A DNA stretch of 64,000 bases from Bacteroidales bacterium. Lineage in GTDB: Bacteria; Bacteroidota; Bacteroidia; Bacteroidales; UBA932. Below, piece by piece: positions 1 through 8,719 of the stretch. Location of the stretch: positions 1 through 64,000 of the forward strand of contig JAGCUV010000118.1 of the NCBI GenBank assembly GCA_017962705.1, written 5' to 3'. Both the position numbers and the translations under genes were made by a program. Positions within the stretch are counted from its first letter, which is position 1, and every line of letters begins with the position of its first letter. A model generated the notes under the pieces. The model was not told the DNA's origin and did not search any database. It worked only from the letters and a program-made list of their open reading frames with translations.

Positions 1-172
1 CGGTTCCGGTCCCCATGGCGATAGTTGATTTGGGGGGAGGGGGGGGCAACTTAATAACAAGTCCGTCATATACAGACTCTTTGTCCTGGATGGAATCATT
101 CAGCGTCAGTTCGGCTTTCTGGCAGGAGAAAGCGGTGGCGCAAATACAAAATAGTGCAAAAATCCGTTTCAT
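1..172 (-). CDS. Lipoprotein, N-terminal 57 codons only (runs off the left edge)
   Basis: Reading leftward from ATG at 172 the frame stays open to base 1. The start MKRIFALFCICATAFSCQKA is a lipoprotein signal peptide with the lipobox Cys at residue 17, so the product should be exported and lipid-anchored. Five consecutive prolines follow at about residues 45-49, encoded by a G6-A-G8 run on the plus strand. The gene begins 3 nt after the stop of a small peptide gene (176-340), the same pairing seen at 15225, 41589 and 62965, and its N-terminus resembles that of the 15393 lipoprotein. The body is outside the window, so its function is unknown. Confidence 0.75.
   Translation of the reverse strand, partial: MKRIFALFCICATAFSCQKAELTLNDSIQDKESVYDGLVIKLPPPPPKSTIAMGTGT
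32..46. repeat. Homopolymer G tract (G6-A-G8)
   Basis: Plus-strand bases 32-37 and 39-46 are G, separated by one A. The tract lies inside the coding region of the left-edge lipoprotein and encodes a proline run. Tracts of this length can slip during replication; here the frame is open. Confidence 0.6.
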
Positions 173-175
173 ATC

Positions 176-340
176 TTAGTCGTCAATATAATCAATAAAA
201 GCGTTTTCTGCATCCAGGCCGGTGGGTGATACAGATGCACACATTACTTGGGGATCCGCCAAGTAGCTGACTATCGTCACGGGTGTCTCATAAATGAAAC
301 ATCCGGTTGAGGATAGTTGTCGTTTCTGTTTAATTTTCAT
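176..340 (-). CDS. Small peptide, Y-x-[ST]-P...C-x-S family, 54 aa (member A)
   Basis: Contains Y-E-T-P, then 13 residues, then C-A-S, and ends in an acidic tail (IDYIDD). It shares this layout with peptides at 15225, 41589 and 62965. The longer frame starting at 376 is rejected because that codon lies inside the -7 promoter box (374-381); ATG at 340 is the first sensible start. The stop is followed after 3 nt by the ATG of the left-edge lipoprotein, so the two are almost certainly co-transcribed. There is no signal peptide or transmembrane segment. Similar short ORFs are common in Bacteroidales genomes as uncharacterised proteins; I know of no assigned function. Confidence 0.65.
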   Translation of the reverse strand: MKIKQKRQLSSTGCFIYETPVTIVSYLADPQVMCASVSPTGLDAENAFIDYIDD

Positions 341-373
341 AGCGTTTAACAAAATTTTAGTAAAGTGGTCTGA

Positions 374-405
374 CAAATATATTAAATGTTTTCATTAAAT
401 ACAAG
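374..405 (-). promoter_or_regulatory. Bacteroidetes promoter for the member A peptide and lipoprotein
   Basis: On the minus strand a TATATTTG -7 box occupies 381-374, with CTTG (close to TTTG) at 405-402, a 20 nt spacer. Transcription would begin near 367, ahead of the ATG at 340. Confidence 0.6.
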
Positions 406-458
406 AAAAATTTTCTTTTTTTCTTAATTATAAGGTGTTTATTGTTTATTAAATCGTT

Positions 459-2063
459 TTACAAACCCTTGTTTTGGGGTGGAAAGAGAAGGTTTCCCGC
501 CCATTGGTATTTTTGATAGAGTTTGTCAAAGATCCGTTTGTGGGCGGGGTCGGGTTGATAGCTCGCGCAAAATCCGGGCTTCATGGCTCGTTGAGCGGCG
601 GGAACATCGGGGTACAAGCCGGCCGCGACGGCTGCGAACATCGCGGCGCCGAGCGCGCACGCCTGGTCGCAGTCCAAGACGAATAGGGTTGTGCCCAATA
701 TGTCGGCAAGGGTCTGCATTACGAAGGGCGATTTGCGGGGGATGCCTCCTACTGCGATGGTCTCGCGAACGGGGAATCCCTCCGCCGCGTATCGTTCATT
801 GATGGCGCGGGAGCCGAACGCGGTGGCTTCCACAAGGGCTTTGAAGACCTGGGCGGGCGTGGTGCAGAGCGTCAGTCCGATGATGGCTCCCTGACAATGA
901 GGATCCCCGTCCGGGGTCCTCCGCCCGTTCAGCCAATCCAAGGCTATGGGGTCGTTTTCGGTCAAGGGAAGTTGTGTGGCCTCGGCGGTCAATGTGGAAA
1001 GGTCGCGGCCGGTGAATCGCTTGAGCCAGGCATAGACGTCCCCGAAAGCGGCCTGTCCGGCTTCGAACCCGGTCAGCCCCGGGATAATGGATCCGTCCAC
1101 CTGTCCGCAGATGCCCGGGACGGCCTTCTCGCCCAGTGTCCGGGGATCTGCGACAACCAGGTCGCAGGAAGAAGTGCCGATAACTTTGACGGCCGTCCCC
1201 GGAATAATGCCTGCTCCTACGGCTCCGGTGTGACAGTCCAGGCAGCCGACGGCCACGGCGATGCCTTCGGGCAAGCCGAGACGTTCCGCCCACTGTGGAC
1301 AGAGTCGGCCTGCCATCCGGTCGCTGGTATAACTCTCTTGGAAGAGGTGACCTTCAAAAAGTCCCAGCAGGGGATCGGCCCGCTTGAAAAAGTCCATCGG
1401 AGGCAGGCCGCCCCAAGATGCATTCCACAGGGCTTTGTGGCCGGCCGCACAGCGGCTGCGGCGGATGGACTCCGGGCGGGTGTCTCCGCAAAGCAGGGCC
1501 GTCATCCAGTCGCAATGTTCCATCCACGACACTGCCGTTTCCCGGAGTGCGGGTGTGTTCTTGAGGCAATGGAGCATCTTGGCCCATACCGATTCGCAGG
1601 AATAGGATCCGCCGCTATAGCGTGTATAATCCACTTTCTCGCTCTTGGATAGTTCCGAGATGCGCTCCGCTTCTTCCACGGCCGTGTGGTCTTTCCACAA
1701 GACGAACATCGCATCCGGAATGTCTGCAAAGGCGGGCAGCAGGGAGAGGGGCGTACCATCCTTGTCGGTCAGCACCGGGGTGGATCCCGTCGTATCGATA
1801 CCGATGCCGACAATACAGGACGCGACCTCCGGTCCGGCCGAAGACAGCGCCTCCCGGACGCACGCTATCAGGGAATCGATGTAATCTTGCGGGTGCTGGC
1901 GGTATTGATTGAGGGACGAGTCGCAATACAGTCCCTGTTTCCAACGGGGATATTCCGACACTGCCGTTGCACACGTCGCGCCATCATCCGCCTTTGCCAC
2001 CAATGCGCGGACGGAATCGCTGCCGAAATCAATCCCCAGAACGTATTTCTTATCCATAGGCAT
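459..2063 (-). CDS. araB: FGGY-family carbohydrate kinase, ribulokinase-like
   Basis: About 534 aa, close to the usual ribulokinase length of roughly 560. The N-terminus has the ATP-fold start GIDFGSDSVRAL, typical of AraB; the middle has GCLDCHTGAVGAG, and the C-terminal half has ALDWLNGRRTP, GLTLCTTPAQVFKALVEATA and VGGIPRKSPFVMQTLAD, all matching AraB landmarks. It should phosphorylate a ketopentose such as L-ribulose in the cytoplasm. It starts a few bases after the FAD oxidoreductase gene, as the last gene of a three-gene operon. An upstream GTG would add one residue; ATG 2063 or 2057 is preferred. No arabinose isomerase or epimerase is next to it, so the substrate could be another ketose. 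Confidence 0.8.
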   Translation of the reverse strand: MPMDKKYVLGIDFGSDSVRALVAKADDGATCATAVSEYPRWKQGLYCDSSLNQYRQHPQDYIDSLIACVREALSSAGPEVASCIVGIGIDTTGSTPVLTDKDGTPLSLLPAFADIPDAMFVLWKDHTAVEEAERISELSKSEKVDYTRYSGGSYSCESVWAKMLHCLKNTPALRETAVSWMEHCDWMTALLCGDTRPESIRRSRCAAGHKALWNASWGGLPPMDFFKRADPLLGLFEGHLFQESYTSDRMAGRLCPQWAERLGLPEGIAVAVGCLDCHTGAVGAGIIPGTAVKVIGTSSCDLVVADPRTLGEKAVPGICGQVDGSIIPGLTGFEAGQAAFGDVYAWLKRFTGRDLSTLTAEATQLPLTENDPIALDWLNGRRTPDGDPHCQGAIIGLTLCTTPAQVFKALVEATAFGSRAINERYAAEGFPVRETIAVGGIPRKSPFVMQTLADILGTTLFVLDCDQACALGAAMFAAVAAGLYPDVPAAQRAMKPGFCASYQPDPAHKRIFDKLYQKYQWAGNLLFPPQNKGL

Positions 2064-2068
2064 CACGG

Positions 2069-3433
2069 TTATCCCAATAGGGCTCCATTTTTGAGCAACG
2101 CCTCCCTCAGCGGGGGATAGGGCAGTTCCGACACCGGGATATTCTTTTGCAACGCGAGCCGGGCGGCCGTGCCGGCGGCCTCGCCCAGAGCCATGCAGGT
2201 GCTCATCACCCGTGTGGAGGCCATCGCCTCGTGGTTCATCGAGGAGCAGCGGCCGGCGACGAGCAAACCTTGAACGACGGCGGGAACCAGGCAGCGGAAA
2301 GGTATCTGGTATGCATCGTCCAGATAAGTGAGGGTGCAGTCGCTTCCGTTGGCATGGTGGATGTCAATGGGGTAGCCCGCCAGACAGACCGTATCCTCAA
2401 AAGCTTTTCGGTTCAGTATATCTTCGGCGGTCAGGATGTATTTGCCCACGATTACCCGACTCTCGCGGATACCGGTAAAGGGTGCAACCTTTTCAATGAA
2501 CGCCTTCTGAAATCCCGGAACAAATTTTTGCAGGTATTCGGCCACCACCATCATTTGCTCCCGGGCTGTCCGCTCACAACGGGTATAGTTGGAGGGGTCA
2601 GTGGGGTCGGTGCCATTCACACGCGTCATATTGACCCAGATTTCATCATCCGCCATACCGGAAATCAGAATGGTACGGGAAACGGGAATGTCCAGCCCCT
2701 GCGCACGCGCTTCGTTGATCTGGCGGCGGAGTCCTACCGTGATGAAATTGCCCCGGGCAAATTGCTCCTTGGGCATACGGTCCATGTCGTAGATGTCGGG
2801 GCTCTCAATGATGGCTTTGCGAAGGGCCGGGATGTTCACGCCTTTCATCGAGAACATCAGTGTGGGAGGTTGCATGCCTCCGTCCTTGTCGCCCTTGTGG
2901 CATTCCACACCTGAGCGGAAAGCAACATCTGCGTCTCCCGTGCAGTCGATGACGGTCTTGGCGAAGACAGCCTGCCTTCCGGCCTTAGATTCGATGATGA
3001 CCCCTTTGACGCACCTGTTTTCTACGATGGCGTCCGACACGAAGGTATAAAGCTGCACTTCTACGCCGGCTTCCTTCATCATCTCAAAGGCGGTCCGTTT
3101 GACTTCCTCCGGATTGATAATCGTGAGACTCATATGTAATTTGCAGGCTTTGTGTTCGCTGGCAGCCCCTTTAGCGCGGAGACGGTCGATGAACTGTTGC
3201 GCCGCCCCACGGATAATCTGGTTCCCTTTCGGACCAAGGAATCCCAGAATGGGAAGTCCGATGGTCAGATTGCCGCCTAGAAAACTGCGGCTTTCCAGCA
3301 GCAACACTTTTGTGTGCCCGTCTGCCGCAGCTGCTTGTGCGGCCATCAGTCCGGCAGGACCGCCTCCAACGACCACTACATCAACTTCGGCTCGGACCGG
3401 TATCTCCCGGGCAGGTTCAAAATAAGTCTTCAT
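2069..3433 (-). CDS. FAD-dependent oxidoreductase (FAD_oxidored family)
   Basis: 454 aa with a Rossmann FAD-binding start VDVVVVGGGPAGLMAAQ at about residues 17-33 and a GG-rich segment FLGGNLTIGLP. TVIDCTGDADVA and GLLVAGRCSSMNHEAMASTR are second FAD-contact motifs typical of the PF12831 group. There is no signal peptide, so it is cytoplasmic. Members oxidise varied small molecules and the substrate here is not known. It lies between a symporter (14 nt upstream) and a ribulokinase-like kinase, which suggests an oxidation step in catabolism of an imported polyol or sugar acid. That role is inference. Confidence 0.8.
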   Translation of the reverse strand: MKTYFEPAREIPVRAEVDVVVVGGGPAGLMAAQAAAADGHTKVLLLESRSFLGGNLTIGLPILGFLGPKGNQIIRGAAQQFIDRLRAKGAASEHKACKLHMSLTIINPEEVKRTAFEMMKEAGVEVQLYTFVSDAIVENRCVKGVIIESKAGRQAVFAKTVIDCTGDADVAFRSGVECHKGDKDGGMQPPTLMFSMKGVNIPALRKAIIESPDIYDMDRMPKEQFARGNFITVGLRRQINEARAQGLDIPVSRTILISGMADDEIWVNMTRVNGTDPTDPSNYTRCERTAREQMMVVAEYLQKFVPGFQKAFIEKVAPFTGIRESRVIVGKYILTAEDILNRKAFEDTVCLAGYPIDIHHANGSDCTLTYLDDAYQIPFRCLVPAVVQGLLVAGRCSSMNHEAMASTRVMSTCMALGEAAGTAARLALQKNIPVSELPYPPLREALLKNGALLG

Positions 3434-3447
3434 GGTTATTATTCTTG

Positions 3448-4992
3448 TTAAGAGAGTTTCTCATTTTTCTTACCCATCATGCAGATGGCGGTGGTGACGA
3501 TACCGCCGATGGGGCACCACCAGGTCCAGGCAATGTAATTATGTCCGAACAGTTGTTGCTGGAACATCAGGGGCAATGTGATGACGGCTCCGGCGATAAG
3601 GGCAGCGATGACACTTCTGCCGTTGCCCCGCTTGGTGAAGATGGCGGTCAGGAACACCCCGATCATGCCGCTGTAAGCGAAGCACATGATACCCGTGGCG
3701 AAGTCCACCAGGTTGAGGCCGGAGCCTTGCTGCATCAAGCAGGTCAGGATGGCGAATCCGGTCAGCAGCAATCCCATCAGCACAACCATCTTCCGGGAAG
3801 ATGACACCTGGGCATCATTGTCTTTGATTTCCTGTCCCCGTTCTTTTTTTATCGGAAGGTAGATGTCGGAGACGAAACTGGAAGCCATCGAGTTGATGGC
3901 TGAGTTGAAACTGGACAGGGCGGCGGCCAGCAGACCGGTGATCATCAAGCCACGCAGGCCGATGGGTATGTGGTTTTTGATGTATTGCGGAAAGATGTCC
4001 CGGGCGTCCGAGAAAAAGCCCAGGCTCAAAGCTCTGTCTGCCGTCGGATTGGCGGAATATTTGACATAGAGCAACGAACCGATGAGCAGGAAGACCAGCA
4101 CCATCGGCAGGCAGAGGAACTGGGAGACAATGAGGGAGCGGCCGGCTTTGCGGGCGTCCTTGCAGGAGAGTTGGCGCTGGACGAATTCCTGGTCGGTAGT
4201 GAATTGGGCGATGCGGAAGAAGGCCACGCCCAGAATGCCCGCCCACACGGTGTAAGGGGTGTCCAGCCGCAGGCTGAAATCAAACATTTTTAATTTGCTT
4301 CCGGCCACCCATCCTCCGGATGTCTTGACGGTGCCGCCGTCGGTCAGGGCAAACCAGGCATCCTTGAGGCTGATCCCACCCAGGTCGAAGGCGATGTAGG
4401 TGAGAGCGAAAAGACCGGTGAAGATGATCAGCAAGGTCTGGAACGTGTCGATGTACAGAAGTCCCTTAATGCCGCCCAGCATCGTGTAAATAGTGGAAAT
4501 TACCCCCAGAATGATGATGCTCCAAATCAGGAAGGTGGGTTCAATCCCCCCGAAAATGACGACGGAGATGGCGATGGCGGCGATGAACAGGCGAGAACCG
4601 GAATTGAACAACTGGCCGATGAGGAACATCAGGGAGTTGGCCCGGCGGGACGTCTCGCCAAAGCGGTTGCCGATGAATCCATAGATGGTAATAGTCTTGG
4701 CGTTGTAGAGCTTGGGGAGGATGAGCCATGCGACCAGAGAGCCGCCGATGATGGCCCCGACCAGGTTCATTACGTAGGTGAGGTTGGTGTTGAAGCCCAG
4801 TTCGGGAGAGCCGACGAAAGTACCTGCGCTGATGGCGGTTCCCGTCGCGGCGATGGCCACAATCCAGCCCGGCATAGACCGTCCGGCCACAAAATAATCG
4901 TCTATGTTTTTATTCCTTCTTGAAAACCGGTATCCGATGCCGATCAAGACGGCCAGAAAAGTTCCTATAATCAACCAATCAATCAGTGCCAT
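3448..4992 (-). CDS. Sodium/solute symporter (SSS family)
   Basis: 514 aa integral membrane protein with about 13 hydrophobic segments. It has SSS hallmarks: an N-terminal IGYRFSRRNKNIDDYFVAGR motif, AATGTAISAGTFVGSPELGF in the first broken helix, and the central AALSSFNSAINSMASSFVSD signature. It probably couples uptake of a sugar or related small molecule to a sodium gradient at the inner membrane. It is the first gene of the operon with the FAD oxidoreductase and kinase and diverges from the LacI gene, which probably controls it. Confidence 0.88.
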   Translation of the reverse strand: MALIDWLIIGTFLAVLIGIGYRFSRRNKNIDDYFVAGRSMPGWIVAIAATGTAISAGTFVGSPELGFNTNLTYVMNLVGAIIGGSLVAWLILPKLYNAKTITIYGFIGNRFGETSRRANSLMFLIGQLFNSGSRLFIAAIAISVVIFGGIEPTFLIWSIIILGVISTIYTMLGGIKGLLYIDTFQTLLIIFTGLFALTYIAFDLGGISLKDAWFALTDGGTVKTSGGWVAGSKLKMFDFSLRLDTPYTVWAGILGVAFFRIAQFTTDQEFVQRQLSCKDARKAGRSLIVSQFLCLPMVLVFLLIGSLLYVKYSANPTADRALSLGFFSDARDIFPQYIKNHIPIGLRGLMITGLLAAALSSFNSAINSMASSFVSDIYLPIKKERGQEIKDNDAQVSSSRKMVVLMGLLLTGFAILTCLMQQGSGLNLVDFATGIMCFAYSGMIGVFLTAIFTKRGNGRSVIAALIAGAVITLPLMFQQQLFGHNYIAWTWWCPIGGIVTTAICMMGKKNEKLS

Positions 4993-5017
4993 TACCTCAA
5001 ATGTCTTTAGAAACGGA

Positions 5018-5025
5018 CAAAAATA
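5018..5025 (-). promoter_or_regulatory. -7 box of the symporter operon
   Basis: CAAAAATA on the plus strand reads TATTTTTG on the minus strand, matching TAnnTTTG. It lies 26 nt upstream of the symporter ATG. No clear -33 TTTG is visible at 19-21 nt. Confidence 0.45.
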
Positions 5026-5095
5026 GATAAAACATTTGTAATTATCAAGAATTTTATTCCTTTTTTGTCTGATATTCAGCGGTTTACGATTTACG

Positions 5096-5105
5096 AAAAC
5101 GTTTT
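5096..5105. promoter_or_regulatory. Candidate LacI-family operator
   Basis: A perfect 10-bp palindrome AAAACGTTTT with the central CG typical of LacI-family operators. It lies just upstream of the -33 box of the adjacent lacI-type gene and about 70 bp upstream of the divergent symporter -7 box, so one bound repressor could control both directions. Confidence 0.55.
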
Positions 5106-5113
5106 ATAAAATT

Positions 5114-5145
5114 TTTGGATAAGACGGATATTCTTCCTATATTTG
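5114..5145 (+). promoter_or_regulatory. Promoter of the LacI-type regulator
   Basis: TTTG at 5114-5117 and TATATTTG at 5138-5145 with a 20 nt spacer fit the Bacteroidetes consensus very well. The TTG at 5143 that would begin the longest reading frame is part of the -7 box, which rules it out as a start. Confidence 0.75.
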
Positions 5146-5163
5146 CACGCAATAAGTTTTGAT

Positions 5164-6288
5164 ATGAAACCAGTTACCATTAAAGATGTGGCCCAAGAGG
5201 CCGGTGTTTCCACCACGTTGGTGTCCAGAGTACTCAATGCCGAGATGGATGAACAGGGCAGGCCGGTGTGTGCCGTGAACAAGGCGACGGCAGCCCGAAT
5301 TATGGAAGTCGTGAACCGTTTGGGGTACCGTCCCAATACGGCGGCGGCCAGCCTGCGAAAAAAACGGGGCAATCGTATCGGTGTCATTCTTCCGGACCTC
5401 TCCCATCACTTTTTTGCGCTGATGGCCCGTCAGTTTGAGATGATGGCCCGTCAGAATGGGTACACTGTACTTTTCGGCAGTTCCGGCGATATGCCTGACC
5501 GCATTGACAATCTGGCGGCGACTTTCCTGCAGGACAATGCGGATGGTATCATCCTGATACCGGGTATTGGCTGTCGAGAAGTGGTGGAGTCTATCGTTCG
5601 CCGAAGGATTCCGTTGACATTGGTCGTGCGTGATATTCCCGGACTGGAACAGGTGGGGCGCGTACTGACGGACAATGCAGCAGGGACGAAACTCGCCCTT
5701 GATCACCTGATTGGACAGGGTTTTCAGAAAATCGAGATGATATCTTCAACCCTGCGTATCAGCAACAATGAGGAACGCGAGCGTTTGTATGAGGCGTACA
5801 TGGCGGAAGCGGGCCGTGAGAGCCGTATCCTGCATTGTGATCACACGCGGCCGCAGGAAAGTATGACATTTATTCTGGAGGACGCCATGCGAAGAGGGGT
5901 GGACGCGTTCTACTGTCCCAACAGCTCTCTGCCTCTTTTCTGCGCACGAGCATGCGCTGGTGCAAACATCTCCATACCGGACGATCTGGCCGTGATGGGA
6001 TACGACGGTGGAGATATTTTTGACATCACGACGCCGACGATAACCCAGATATCCTATTCCATGAAAGAAGTCGCTGAAGAGGCCTTCCGTGTCTTGACGG
6101 CCCGAATTCAGGATTTCTCCATGAAGCCGATGCGTGTTGTAGTTCCTCCTAGCCTGAAGGTGGGGGGCTCAACGCAGAAAGCGGCTTCCGTTCAAGGGAC
6201 GTCCGATTCTTCCGACAAGCCGGTGAGACAATTGCGGGAAGCCGTGCGTATGCTGCAAGATCTGGAACCCTTCCTACAAAACAAATAG
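5164..6288 (+). CDS. LacI-family transcriptional regulator
   Basis: 374 aa. The N-terminal HTH is VTIKDVAQEAGVSTTLVSRVLN with the hinge-helix region RPNTAAASLRKKR at about residues 57-69, followed by a periplasmic-binding-like effector domain (GVILPDLSHHFFALMARQFE, DGIILIPGIGCREVV, DDLAVMGYDGGDIFDITTPTITQI). It should repress the divergent symporter/oxidoreductase/kinase operon until a sugar binds. The start at 5164 is chosen because the -7 box ends at 5145. A C-terminal tail of about 50 residues extends past the usual LacI end. Confidence 0.9.
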   Translation: MKPVTIKDVAQEAGVSTTLVSRVLNAEMDEQGRPVCAVNKATAARIMEVVNRLGYRPNTAAASLRKKRGNRIGVILPDLSHHFFALMARQFEMMARQNGYTVLFGSSGDMPDRIDNLAATFLQDNADGIILIPGIGCREVVESIVRRRIPLTLVVRDIPGLEQVGRVLTDNAAGTKLALDHLIGQGFQKIEMISSTLRISNNEERERLYEAYMAEAGRESRILHCDHTRPQESMTFILEDAMRRGVDAFYCPNSSLPLFCARACAGANISIPDDLAVMGYDGGDIFDITTPTITQISYSMKEVAEEAFRVLTARIQDFSMKPMRVVVPPSLKVGGSTQKAASVQGTSDSSDKPVRQLREAVRMLQDLEPFLQNK

Positions 6289-6303
6289 CTATCTGCCTGT
6301 CCG

Positions 6304-8709
6304 TTAGAACGGATGCATGATTGACGCCCAATTTGAGATTCCTATCGTAGACAGATAGGGAGCGAACACGGCGTCTTCCTGGCTGGTATCCGCATATTTC
6401 CATACCTGCCATGCCTGCTTGGGAGCCGAATTGTTGCTCGGGAAGCTCCGAAGGCCAATCAGCAAGCCCTCGCCGCTGTCGTCCCGCCAGTTGTGCCAGT
6501 GGATGCCGTCAATGCCGGACAAGGCTTTGACTTTCTTCCAGGCCCAACACGCTCCCGCCGCCTGCAGAGTCAGGTCAGACTGGGCGTATGAAGGTGAGTT
6601 GGTGCCGTTCTCCGACAGGAATATCACCCGCTTGGTCGTTCCTTTGTAGAAGTGGCTGGTGTTGCGGGCCCAGTTGTCTATGACTTCCAGGTTCTTGAAG
6701 GTGCAATAGTTGGAATTGGCGTTGTAGGTGGACTGTGTATCGTCAATCAAGAATTGCGGTTTTTCCAGTGCTTGCGGGTACGAGTGGTAGCCGACTCCCC
6801 AGAGGAAGTCACCTTCCCTGGCGCTGAATTTCAGCAGGTCGTCCAGCAGGCTCTTGCCCCGGTACTGCCCGTCCGCCTTGTTCCAGCAGTGGGTCAGGGA
6901 AATCATCGCGGAGGAATGCTGGTCGTATTGACGGATGATGTTGTAACACAAGCGCATCGAACGGATGTATGTATCCATATAGCGCATTTCAGGCTGGGCG
7001 CCCATATTGGTCCACTCCCGTGCATAATCCACCTCATTGTGCAGAATCCAGTGATGGATACGCCCGTAAGTGGCGGAGGAATAGCGCTCTCCCAGATAGT
7101 TGATGACGGCAGCATAGAGGTGACTGGCCTGTGCCGTGGTCATGTTGGGCATCGTATAGAGGCCTTCTCCCGCTCTTGTGCATATATATTCGGGATGTTT
7201 CATAATGGCCGTGGCAGGGGAGATGACATTGGAGACATTGAACAGGACGATGGCGCAGACGACCACGTTCCGGTCGTAGCAGAATTTCAGGCACTTGTCC
7301 AGCTGGTTGCGGATGTAGCGGTTGATGTAGTAGGTCCTGCCCTCATAGACATACGGGTCGGGGAAGTTGCCGTCCTGTTGCGTGCTGATCATCCAGTCCA
7401 TCACGATATTGAGTGTTACGGTGCCGATATTCATCTCCTGGATGTCGCTAAGGCGCGGTTCGTCCAGACCGCCCAGTCCCTTCTTGCTCTTGAGTTTTGC
7501 CTGGGCCGGCGAATGGATGGCCTGAACCTGGTCCGCATAGCGGGCGTGGGAGCTCACTCCGACCAGGCCGCCTTCCTTGCGGACGATAATCCAACGGGAC
7601 AATACGCTGTCGTAGGTATAGCCCTGACGGGCGTATCGACGGGGCAATGTCAGGGTGAATGAAGTGCCGCTGATGGCGGTCATCCGGGCGAAAGACATCA
7701 TCTCCATCGGATTCTCATAGGGAGCGATGTCAGCCAGATAGTAGTTTCCTTTCCCGTCAGTTCGTCCGCTAATGGTCACGTTGGATGCTCCCACGTTGAC
7801 GGAGGTGATACTACAAGGCCAGGATGCGTTGAGATAATTGGTGATACGCTGTGCCTGGTCTTCTTTCCCGCCGCCGATGCCGGCCAGAGCATTGTAAAGC
7901 GCCTGTTCGCTGGGGTTCATCTCCCGGATGAGAAGATTTTTGATTCTGATGGTGACGCCCGCATTACTGCCGAAGTCGAAGCGTAGCCGGTTTCCGGCTC
8001 TTCCCCAGGCGAGCTTCAGACGGTCCAGGGCAATCAGGCATGTGAAATTCGTCCAGGACGATGCGGCGGACATCGTTCCGAAGGAGCGCGCGCGTTCCGC
8101 CGTGACGGGATCGCAATAGAAGAGTTGCAACTCGTTGACGGCCGCACTGCTGGTGTAATCGAACGAGACTACGGCAAAGCCGTTGTCCAGACTGTTCGAC
8201 AGGGCGGCGGTGTAGGCAAATGGATCCGAGCCGGTCGTCTGGATAATGTATTCTCCGTTCTTTTGTGAGAAAGTAATCTGGTTGCTTCCTGATGATACCA
8301 AGTTAAGGGTGATGCCGCTTACCTGGGGTTCCGGCTGCGGCTCAGGTTCAGGTTCCGGCTGCGGCTCAGGTTCGGGTTCTGGTTCGGGCTCTTCTTCGAT
8401 TTCATCGATGTTTGCCTTTTCTGCTTCGATTTCTTTCTTCAGGTTCATCTCTTCCGGCTCGGGTTCGGGCTGAGGATCCGGCTTGGGCTCTGGCTCGGGA
8501 TTGTCCGGCACTTCGCTGCTTGTCGTCTTTTCTGCCTGTACGCCTGTATCCAGCGTTGTCGGCTCTGGCTCCGATTGAGGTTGAGGCTCCGGTGCGGGCG
8601 GAACGATGGTTTCATGCTCGGTGGGAGTCAAGTCATCTTTGCCTTTGCACTGGCTGAACGCGACAATCACCGCTGAGAGCAGCAGAATATGCAGGAGGAG
8701 GCGTCTCAT
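6304..8709 (-). CDS. DUF5722-type glycoside-hydrolase-like lipoprotein with Pro-Glu repeat linker
   Basis: 801 aa. The signal peptide ends in the lipobox AFSQC (Cys 21). A low-complexity linker of Pro, Glu and Gln dipeptides covers about residues 35-135, then a beta-sandwich-like segment, then a C-terminal TIM-barrel-like part that I recognise as DUF5722. Glutamates in WILHNEVD (E559) and IFLSENG (E700) sit about 140 residues apart, as the acid/base and nucleophile do in clan GH-A barrels. It is probably a surface glycosidase of unknown specificity. It is the last gene of the ribokinase operon, 10 nt after the nucleoside-hydrolase-like gene. Confidence 0.7.
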   Translation of the reverse strand: MRRLLLHILLLSAVIVAFSQCKGKDDLTPTEHETIVPPAPEPQPQSEPEPTTLDTGVQAEKTTSSEVPDNPEPEPKPDPQPEPEPEEMNLKKEIEAEKANIDEIEEEPEPEPEPEPQPEPEPEPQPEPQVSGITLNLVSSGSNQITFSQKNGEYIIQTTGSDPFAYTAALSNSLDNGFAVVSFDYTSSAAVNELQLFYCDPVTAERARSFGTMSAASSWTNFTCLIALDRLKLAWGRAGNRLRFDFGSNAGVTIRIKNLLIREMNPSEQALYNALAGIGGGKEDQAQRITNYLNASWPCSITSVNVGASNVTISGRTDGKGNYYLADIAPYENPMEMMSFARMTAISGTSFTLTLPRRYARQGYTYDSVLSRWIIVRKEGGLVGVSSHARYADQVQAIHSPAQAKLKSKKGLGGLDEPRLSDIQEMNIGTVTLNIVMDWMISTQQDGNFPDPYVYEGRTYYINRYIRNQLDKCLKFCYDRNVVVCAIVLFNVSNVISPATAIMKHPEYICTRAGEGLYTMPNMTTAQASHLYAAVINYLGERYSSATYGRIHHWILHNEVDYAREWTNMGAQPEMRYMDTYIRSMRLCYNIIRQYDQHSSAMISLTHCWNKADGQYRGKSLLDDLLKFSAREGDFLWGVGYHSYPQALEKPQFLIDDTQSTYNANSNYCTFKNLEVIDNWARNTSHFYKGTTKRVIFLSENGTNSPSYAQSDLTLQAAGACWAWKKVKALSGIDGIHWHNWRDDSGEGLLIGLRSFPSNNSAPKQAWQVWKYADTSQEDAVFAPYLSTIGISNWASIMHPF
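8328..8392. repeat. Tandem hexamer/24-mer repeat encoding Pro-Glu-Gln
   Basis: GGTTCN-type hexamers and an 18-base GGTTCCGGCTGCGGCTCA block occur twice in tandem, then as shorter units. On the minus strand they encode alternating Pro with Glu or Gln in the linker of the DUF5722 lipoprotein. Such repeats expand and contract easily. Confidence 0.7.
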
Positions 8710-8719
8710 TTATCAGGGA

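Noticed and set aside
400..435. AAGAAAA...TTTTCTT hairpin as a terminator of the ribulokinase-like gene
   Set aside because: On the minus strand no T run follows the stem, and the arms are only A/T-rich sequence.
6300..6313. TCCGTTAGAACGGA palindrome as a bidirectional terminator between lacI and the DUF5722 gene
   Set aside because: The loop would be only 2 nt and no T run follows in either direction.
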